A program made the translations under genes and the position numbers. Below are positions 1 to 5,050 of a stretch of 6,246 nucleotides of DNA, piece after piece. Origin of the DNA: JBCDGZ01 sp038750655 (GTDB taxonomy: Bacteria; Bacteroidota; Bacteroidia; Chitinophagales; Saprospiraceae); the NCBI GenBank assembly GCA_038750655.1, contig JBCDGZ010000243.1, positions 1 to 6,246 of the forward strand. Reading direction: 5' to 3'. Position 1 is the stretch's first letter; every line of letters begins with the position of its first letter. The notes beneath the pieces were generated by a model. The model searched no databases. It saw nothing but the letters and a program-made list of their open reading frames with translations, and had not been told where the DNA came from.

Positions 1-1359
1 ACCTTTGTGAAGGGCAATGGTGTTTGTCAGCGCAGTAGCAGCATGACTATTCGAGTAATTGAAAATGTTATTTTAACCTTGATGGAGATGCCCGACACCT
101 GTGTGGCCATTCAATATACCCCACAACCTCTTTTGGCTGATGCCGTGTATACGGTGGATGGAATTGTTGTTTCTAATGCTAATTTTCCTATTGAACTGAA
201 CAATGGCCAGCATACCATTCTGGCGGAGCTAGACAATGAGTGTGGCTACCAAAGCCAGCCCGATACTTTTACTATTGCTCCGGCAGTGCCCGTGACTATC
301 CTCCGCCCTGCCCAAGATACTACCGTCTGTGAGGACTCTACTCCCATCCTGCTCGGTGCCAATACGGATGGGGGACAATGGCAGGGCGAGCATATCGTAA
401 ATAGCGGTGGGCAGTTCTTTTTTGAACCTAATGAGGTCGGTACTTTTACCATCACCTTTGTGAAGGGCAATGGTGTTTGTCAGCGCAGTAGCAGCATGAC
501 TATTCGAGTAATTGAAAATGTTATTTTAACCTTGATGGAGATGCCCGACACCTGTGTGGCCATTCAATATACTCCGCAGCCGCTTTTGGCCGATGCGGTG
601 TATACGGTGAATGGTACTATGGTTCCCAACGCCAGTTTTCCTATTGAGCTGAACGATGGCCAGCATACCATTCTGGCGGAGCTGGACAACGAATGTGGCT
701 ACCAAAGCCAGCCCGATACTTTTATCATTACTCCCGCCGTCGCCGTAACGATCGTTCGCCCTGCGCAGGATACCACAGTCTGTGAGGCATCTATGGCCAT
801 CCTGTTGGGGGCAGACACCGATGGTGGTCAATGGCAAGGGGAGCATGTGGTAAATAGCGGAGGACAGTTGTTTTTTGAACCTAATGAAGCGGGGACTTTT
901 ACGGTTGCTTTTGTCAAAGGAAACGGTGTCTGTCAGCGTACTGACGAGCGCACGATCACCGTTATTCCAAACATTATGCTCGATCTAGAGCCTACCCCCG
1001 ATACCTGCATAGAGCTGTCCTACACCCCCAACCCCTTCTTTTCCGATGCCCTCTACATCATCGACGGCGATACCATCCCCAACAGCGATTTTCCCCGCCC
1101 CCTGGCCTTCGGCAGCCATACCATCGAAGCCATTCTCTCCAACGCCTGCGGCGTCCAAACCGATAGCGACGACTTCCTCCTCAGTCCTCCCGTCGAGGTA
1201 AGCATCACCCTGCCCACCACCGATACCAGTATCTGCCTGGGTTCCGCCCCCCTCCTCCTCGAAGCCGATCCACCTGGCGGCAGCTTCCTCCTGCCCACCG
1301 GCGAAGTACTCGGCAGCAGCACCACTTTTTCGCCCGTAGACACGGGCACCTTCCTGATC
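1..1359 (+). repeat. Array of three in-frame 453-bp coding repeats (151 residues each)
   Basis: Units are 1-453, 454-906 and 907-1359; the array probably continues off the left edge. By ungapped hand alignment units 1 and 2 share 133 of 151 residues, while unit 3 shares about 67 of 151 with unit 2, yet all three have exactly the same length with no indel. Landmarks in each unit are FVKGNGVCQR near the start, PDTC at residues 31-34, an HTI motif near 72-74, and a second cysteine module with a conserved Gly-Gly and GTF near the end. Beyond 1360 the pattern restarts (RRGNGPCER) but soon loses register. The repeats encode paired beta-sandwich-like modules, probably forming a stalk. Confidence 0.93.
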
Positions 1360-3498
1360 ATCTACCGACGGGGCAATGGGCCCTGCGAGCGGCGGGACAG
1401 CTTGTGGGTGCAGGTGCAGGGGGTATTTGCGACTATTGAGCCGCTGCGGGTTTGCCCGTGGAGCGATCCGCAGCTGTTGGTAGCGGAGCCTCCGGGGGGG
1501 CAGTTTTTTAGCACGGATTGCCCGGCCTGTGTGCAAGGGGATCGCTTTGTGCCGGCCAATTTGCCGGGGGCGACGGCCGTGGAGGTCTTTTATCTGGTGG
1601 CTGATGAGTTGGGCTGTGAGGATACGACGTCGATGGTCGTGGAGGTCTTGGAGCCGCAGGCGGCCTTTGAGATCGTTTCGCCGCTGTGCATTGGGACGCC
1701 TCTGGAGGTGGATCCGGCTGCAGCGATAGGGGAGCGTTTTTTGTGGCGGGTCGATGGGCAGGAGCGGCCGGGGCCGCCGTTTGTTGGGCTGGCTGCTGGG
1801 GCGCATACGATTGAGCTGGTGGCTATTACCGCTTTTTGCCGGGACAGTACGCAGCAGACTTTTACCCTGCTCACGCCGCCGCGTAGCGCGGACTTTAGTA
1901 TTAGTGATGAGGAGATTTGCCCGGGCGAGGGCGTCTTTTTTTCCAGAACCCCAACCCCACTCAACGATCAGGCGGGCGATTTGACCTACACCTGGGCCTT
2001 CGGCCGCTTTGTCAATGACACCCTGATCACGCCCGATCCGCTTGACTCTATTTATTTTGAAAATATGACGGATAGCCTTGTTACCTTTCGGGCTTCCCTA
2101 ACTGTTTCTAATGGCTGCGGCAGCATTACCCAGGATACCCTGATTCGCGTTTTCCCCGAAGTCATCGCCGACTTGGGGATTGATTCCACCAAGCTGGGCT
2201 GTTCCCCCTTCAAAGTTCTGTTTACCGACCGAAGTCGGCCCCGCAATTGGATCGACAGCTGCCGCTATGATTTAGGCGATGGCACCATCTTCCGAACTTG
2301 CCGGGATACTTTTTCCCACACCTTCACCAATGATACCGACAGCACCATCGCCTTTCCTGTGCTGCTCACCGCCTACGGCGTCTGCAATACCGACTACTCA
2401 ATCGATACCATCCGAGTCATCCCCGATGGGGTAGAAGCCCGCTTTAATATTGAAGATGATCAGTATATTGTTTGCCCCAATAAAGCCATTCAGTTCACCG
2501 ATGCCTCGACACCTAAACCGACCTCCTGGTCCTGGGATTTCGGTGATAATACCCGCGATAACGTTGCTAATCCCATACATACCTTCACTACTGGTAATGA
2601 TACTTTCAACATCCGCCTACGAGTCTCTACCGGCTGTGGCTTCGATCAAATCGATCGGACCCTCATCACCTTACCCGAACCGCTGGTCGACTTCATTGCG
2701 CCCGAATACACCTGCGAAGGAGCGCCCATCCAGGGCCTGGAAAATCGCTCTCCCGAAGACCACGAGGCTTATTATTGGGACTACGGTAATGGCCAACGCG
2801 ATAGTAATGTCTACCAACCTGCGCCCCCGCCGGTCTACACTGAAGCGGGCACCCGTGCTACCATCCGGCTGGAAGTGGTGGATTTTCCCAATCAATGTAC
2901 CAATAGCCTGGAAAAGACCGTCCTGATTCGTCACCAACCTCGCCCGGTACTGGACTCTCTAGATCGCATTGTCTGCCCTGGCAGTAATCTGACCCTCGAA
3001 GTGGATACGGTCGGCTGGTTTGCCAATCAATTGATTTGGGAGCACAAAGGGCGGGTGATCTCCGAGCAGACCCTATTCTCTACCGATTTTGGCGATCCAG
3101 GGGCCGATTCTATTGTATTGATTGCCTCCTACGATGGCGTTTGTGTAGACAGTGTACTGCGATTTTTAGAGGTCAAGAATTGCGATTTATATATCCCTAA
3201 TGCCTTTACCCCCAATAATGATGGTAATAATGATCACTTTACCGTTTATGCTCCGACTGGTGCAGTGGAGGAGGTTGGACAATTCAGGATTTTTGATCGC
3301 TGGGGCAACTTACTTTTCGAGGCTAATGCAGATTTTCAGCCATCGGCCGACCAGAATGCTGATCAAGATCAGGGCTGGGATGGTCATTTCAATAATGAGC
3401 CAATGAACTCAGGCGTTTACGTATATGTGGTAAAAGTAAGGTTTAGGGGGCGTAGTACTTTTGAGGAATTCAGAGGGACGGTAACGCTGCTGCGCTAG
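1..3498 (+). CDS. Giant T9SS-secreted Ig-like/PKD surface protein with type B (gliding-motility-associated) C-terminal sorting domain, 5' partial
   Basis: The frame is open to the left edge: codon 1 (ACC) continues a repeat unit, so the GTG at 7 is not a start. 1165 residues are visible before TAG at 3496. Residues 1-453 are three 151-residue repeats, each with an 'HTI'-type and a 'GG'-type Ig-like module. Degenerate copies follow at about 454-550 and 553-627. PKD-like modules lie at about 628-716, 722-806, 812-890 (SWSWDFGD at 842-849, the classic motif) and 895-976, then an Ig-like module at 983-1058. Residues 1061-1165 are the sorting domain, with LYIPNAFTPNNDG, FDRWGN, GWDG and SGVYVYVVKV before the end TVTLLR. 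Proteins with this tail are known to cross the outer membrane by the type IX system and to stay on the surface or be released; many act in adhesion or gliding. The ligand is unknown and no catalytic domain is visible. Paired cysteines recur in most modules. Family call is firm; exact role is inference. Confidence 0.93.
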   Translation, partial: TFVKGNGVCQRSSSMTIRVIENVILTLMEMPDTCVAIQYTPQPLLADAVYTVDGIVVSNANFPIELNNGQHTILAELDNECGYQSQPDTFTIAPAVPVTILRPAQDTTVCEDSTPILLGANTDGGQWQGEHIVNSGGQFFFEPNEVGTFTITFVKGNGVCQRSSSMTIRVIENVILTLMEMPDTCVAIQYTPQPLLADAVYTVNGTMVPNASFPIELNDGQHTILAELDNECGYQSQPDTFIITPAVAVTIVRPAQDTTVCEASMAILLGADTDGGQWQGEHVVNSGGQLFFEPNEAGTFTVAFVKGNGVCQRTDERTITVIPNIMLDLEPTPDTCIELSYTPNPFFSDALYIIDGDTIPNSDFPRPLAFGSHTIEAILSNACGVQTDSDDFLLSPPVEVSITLPTTDTSICLGSAPLLLEADPPGGSFLLPTGEVLGSSTTFSPVDTGTFLIIYRRGNGPCERRDSLWVQVQGVFATIEPLRVCPWSDPQLLVAEPPGGQFFSTDCPACVQGDRFVPANLPGATAVEVFYLVADELGCEDTTSMVVEVLEPQAAFEIVSPLCIGTPLEVDPAAAIGERFLWRVDGQERPGPPFVGLAAGAHTIELVAITAFCRDSTQQTFTLLTPPRSADFSISDEEICPGEGVFFSRTPTPLNDQAGDLTYTWAFGRFVNDTLITPDPLDSIYFENMTDSLVTFRASLTVSNGCGSITQDTLIRVFPEVIADLGIDSTKLGCSPFKVLFTDRSRPRNWIDSCRYDLGDGTIFRTCRDTFSHTFTNDTDSTIAFPVLLTAYGVCNTDYSIDTIRVIPDGVEARFNIEDDQYIVCPNKAIQFTDASTPKPTSWSWDFGDNTRDNVANPIHTFTTGNDTFNIRLRVSTGCGFDQIDRTLITLPEPLVDFIAPEYTCEGAPIQGLENRSPEDHEAYYWDYGNGQRDSNVYQPAPPPVYTEAGTRATIRLEVVDFPNQCTNSLEKTVLIRHQPRPVLDSLDRIVCPGSNLTLEVDTVGWFANQLIWEHKGRVISEQTLFSTDFGDPGADSIVLIASYDGVCVDSVLRFLEVKNCDLYIPNAFTPNNDGNNDHFTVYAPTGAVEEVGQFRIFDRWGNLLFEANADFQPSADQNADQDQGWDGHFNNEPMNSGVYVYVVKVRFRGRSTFEEFRGTVTLLR

Positions 3499-3515
3499 GA
3501 TGATAAGTTCCGGTT

Positions 3516-3551
3516 GATCTTTTCATTCGTCGAAAAAATCCTTCCCTTTTT
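3516..3551 (+). terminator. Candidate intrinsic terminator after the T9SS surface-protein gene
   Basis: GATCTTTTC (3516-3524) can pair with GAAAAAATC (3532-3540) around a 7-base loop, giving nine positions with one C/A mismatch. It starts 17 bases after the stop codon and is followed by a pyrimidine-rich run ending in TTTTT (3547-3551). The stem is A/T-rich and weak and the T run is not immediately adjacent, so this is only a candidate. Confidence 0.35.
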
Positions 3552-3556
3552 CGGAA

Positions 3557-3583
3557 TTTGGAAGAAAGGGTTTAACAAATTTG
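3557..3583 (+). promoter_or_regulatory. Weak candidate Bacteroidota-type promoter for the EI24-like gene
   Basis: TTTG at 3557-3560 could serve as the -33 box and CAAATTTG at 3576-3583 resembles the -7 consensus TAnnTTTG, missing only the first base. The 15-base spacer is shorter than usual for this sigma factor. A start of transcription near 3590 would leave a leader of about 18 bases before the ATG at 3608, which fits the short, SD-less leaders of these bacteria. Confidence 0.25.
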
Positions 3584-3607
3584 TGCAAAATCCGTATTTT
3601 TAAAATC

Positions 3608-4411
3608 ATGGAGCAGCAGCACCCTATACTCGAATTTTTTGATCAATTCAATAAAGGTTTACATTCTCATCGGGATGCCGTACATTTTATTCGCAAGCAT
3701 AAGTTGTGGGTAGGTTTTTGGGAATATGGCTGGGTTACGAAATTGCTGGTCTTGATGGGACTGATTGCCAGTTTCAAATTCTATGAAGTTTTCTCTGCTT
3801 GGGTGGCCAGTTTCGACAACAATGCCGATGCTTTTGCTGTGGTGCAAAGCATGGGGGTACTGATTAAGGACTTTGCCTTAGAAGGCTACGATTTTTTCTT
3901 TATGGGGGGCTTTAAGTACCTGATGCTGATCCTGCTAGAGATCATCATTTTCCACGTTGCCCGTCGCACTGTAGAGATCAAAACGGGCAAAGAGATCGAT
4001 TCGACCTTCAACACCTTCCTCAAGGCAGAATTCCGGATGATCAAAGTATCTTTTTTCTGCTTCATCGCCGAGACGTTGATGATTGCTGCTTTCAAAGCCG
4101 CTGCACCTGCTTTGGGTGTGGGCTTTTTAACTCCTGTCTTCTCCATCGTCGTACAATGCTACTTCCTCGGCTTCCTAGTGGTGGACAATTACAATGAGAT
4201 CTTCGATATGACCATACGAGAGAGTAGCCGCTTTTCCCGTCAATACGCCGGATTGCTGCTGGCTGTTGGCCTCGGTGCTTATCTAATGCTTTTTATTCCT
4301 ATCATCGGCACCATCGCAGCTCCGTTTATTTCTGCCGTAGCCGCTACACTGGTCATGAATGAATATGTCGGCGACCGTGACCCGCAGGAAATGGCCGCCG
4401 AGCTGATATAA
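3608..4411 (+). CDS. EI24/CysZ-like multi-pass membrane protein
   Basis: 267 residues from ATG 3608. An in-frame TTG at 3581 would add nine residues, but the ATG gives a more natural N-terminus (MEQQHPILEFF) and leaves an A/T-rich leader. The N-terminal part (FNKGLHSHRDAVHFIRKHKLW, residues about 14-34) matches the amphipathic 'G-hh--A--fi-kh-LW' opening I associate with the EI24 family, and the C-terminal IPIIGTIAAPF plus SAVAATL (about 230-248) resembles the conserved closing helix. Hydrophobic segments lie at about 42-66, 95-117, 144-167, 172-192 and 213-250. Known members include CysZ, a sulfate permease, but many Bacteroidota EI24 proteins have no assigned substrate, and nothing here (no cysteine biosynthesis genes nearby) supports sulfate. 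It is convergent with the next gene, one base separating the stops. Alternative: a generic inner-membrane protein of unknown function. Confidence 0.78.
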   Translation: MEQQHPILEFFDQFNKGLHSHRDAVHFIRKHKLWVGFWEYGWVTKLLVLMGLIASFKFYEVFSAWVASFDNNADAFAVVQSMGVLIKDFALEGYDFFFMGGFKYLMLILLEIIIFHVARRTVEIKTGKEIDSTFNTFLKAEFRMIKVSFFCFIAETLMIAAFKAAAPALGVGFLTPVFSIVVQCYFLGFLVVDNYNEIFDMTIRESSRFSRQYAGLLLAVGLGAYLMLFIPIIGTIAAPFISAVAATLVMNEYVGDRDPQEMAAELI

Positions 4412-4412
4412 G

Positions 4413-4772
4413 TTAAGCCTGCGCTTCCCGCGCCTTGCGCGCATCAATAAAACTTTTCACAAAGAAAACCATCGCCATGATGGTGGATAAGATCATGATC
4501 GCTACGCGCGCTGTGGCCATCGTATCTCCTCTGCCCATCGCTCCTTTCAAAGGCATGACCAGCCCTAACAGGATTAAAAGGGTTAAGAGGACGGCGATGT
4601 GAGCTATGACCTTGTTCTCTCTTTTGACTCCACCATTCAGCAGCAATAGAATTCCACCGATAATTACGGGGATAAGGGCGGTCATAGAAGGGGTTTCGGA
4701 ACTCAAGTAGCCCCAAGCGCCGAGACCTACTAGAAGAAGTGCGTTGATTAAGCTTGCAATATGTGCCTTCAT
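4413..4772 (-). CDS. Small four-helix membrane protein of unknown function
   Basis: 119 residues starting at the ATG read from 4772 (MKAHIASLINALLLVGLG) and ending with TAA at 4415-4413. The frame stays open upstream to 5081, but that extension would translate the hairpin element and intergenic DNA. The chosen ATG is preceded by an A-rich leader and a promoter candidate. Four hydrophobic segments are visible: about residues 4-23, 31-47, 55-74 and 86-107, with a basic C-terminal tail (DARKAREAQA) probably cytosolic. A PLKGAMGRGD motif lies between helices 3 and 4. I recall similar short four-helix proteins in marine bacteria, annotated only as hypothetical; no function can be assigned. Its stop lies one base from the stop of the convergent EI24-like gene, so the two transcripts probably overlap at their 3' ends. 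Confidence 0.82.
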   Translation of the reverse strand: MKAHIASLINALLLVGLGAWGYLSSETPSMTALIPVIIGGILLLLNGGVKRENKVIAHIAVLLTLLILLGLVMPLKGAMGRGDTMATARVAIMILSTIMAMVFFVKSFIDARKAREAQA

Positions 4773-4799
4773 AATTAGGTTGTTTTTTTTATTAGGGTG

Positions 4800-4830
4800 T
4801 GAATTTAAGAGAGTTTTACTCTTTAACAAA
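4800..4830 (-). promoter_or_regulatory. Candidate Bacteroidota promoter for the four-helix membrane protein
   Basis: Read on the minus strand, TTTG (4830-4827) is followed after exactly 19 bases by TAAATTCA (4807-4800), which matches TAnnTT of the Bacteroidota -7 box TAnnTTTG but not its last two bases. The TTTG and spacer fit the -33/-7 arrangement known for this phylum. Transcription would start near 4793, giving a leader of about 20 bases to the ATG at 4772. There is no Shine-Dalgarno sequence, as is normal here. Confidence 0.42.
4810..4822. promoter_or_regulatory. Palindrome between the promoter boxes, possible operator
   Basis: AGAGT-TTT-ACTCT is a perfect 5-bp inverted repeat with a 3-base centre, lying wholly inside the 19-base spacer of the candidate promoter. 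A regulator bound there would block RNA polymerase. It is short, so chance occurrence in A/T-rich DNA is possible. Confidence 0.25.
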
Positions 4831-4848
4831 ATTATTGGGGGAGGGTTG

Positions 4849-4979
4849 AACGCCTTTGGCGTTTTGGTGGACGGGAAATGCCTATGGCATTTCGGTGGAC
4901 GGTCGACGGCCGAACGTGATGAACCGTAAAACCGTCGACCGTCCACCCAAGCACCGTAGGTGCTAACCGTCAACCGCGG
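4849..4979. repeat. Composite hairpin element: triloop hairpins joined by GGTGGACGG motifs
   Basis: This fills most of the 278-bp gap between the two minus-strand genes. Three perfect triloop hairpins are present: AACGCC-TTT-GGCGTT (4849-4863), GAAATGCC-TAT-GGCATTTC (4875-4893) and AGCACC-GTA-GGTGCT (4950-4964). The 9-mer GGTGGACGG follows the first (4866-4874) and second (4894-4902). On the minus strand the third hairpin is likewise followed, after two bases, by GGTGGACGG (4947-4939), and preceded by the variant GGTTGACGG (4976-4968, minus). The first two hairpin-plus-9-mer modules (4849-4874 and 4877-4902) match at 22 of 26 bases, with a C-G pair changed to T-A so that pairing is kept. No ORF with a plausible product is present. 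It resembles a lineage-specific structured intergenic repeat; function unknown. Confidence 0.72.
4894..4947. repeat. Perfect 16-bp inverted repeat with 22-base loop at the core of the element
   Basis: GGTGGACGGTCGACGG (4894-4909) is exactly complementary to CCGTCGACCGTCCACC (4932-4947). The loop (4910-4931) carries two further ACCGT-type words. As RNA or extruded DNA this would be a very stable stem. A triloop hairpin stands outside each arm, giving a near mirror-image arrangement. No T run follows on either strand, so it is not a canonical intrinsic terminator, though it could still slow polymerase or protect a 3' end. Confidence 0.85.
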
Positions 4980-5050
4980 CTCGCCGCCGCCGCAGGCACT
5001 CCAGCGAAAAGGCTCCCCGCTGCCATAGGCCCCCAAGCCGCACCCCACCG
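4980..5050. other. GC-rich spacer between the hairpin element and the TPR-like gene
   Basis: Very G+C-rich sequence with short GCC/GCG runs. It holds a 9-base GCCATAGGC (5022-5030), whose complement GCCTATGGC is the same core as the second hairpin of the neighbouring element, and may be a decayed module. No gene, promoter or T-tract terminator is evident here. Confidence 0.4.

Noticed and set aside
985..1806. 273-codon open frame on the minus strand inside the surface-protein gene
   Set aside because: It is Arg/Pro/Gly-rich with no domain-like pattern. It is the expected shadow of a C/G-skewed coding region, while the plus frame has clear Ig/PKD domains throughout.
3541..3570. Second hairpin CCCTTT/AAAGGG (3544-3549 with 3565-3570) as the main terminator
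   Set aside because: The 15-base loop and weak stem are less convincing than the hairpin just upstream, and only TTT follows.
3581..3607. TTG as the start of the EI24-like protein
   Set aside because: The ATG nine codons downstream gives the expected family N-terminus, and the bases before it look like leader or promoter sequence.
4849..4964. CRISPR-like spaced repeats
   Set aside because: Only two to three short modules exist, with variable stems, no regular unique spacers of 30-40 bases and no cas genes.
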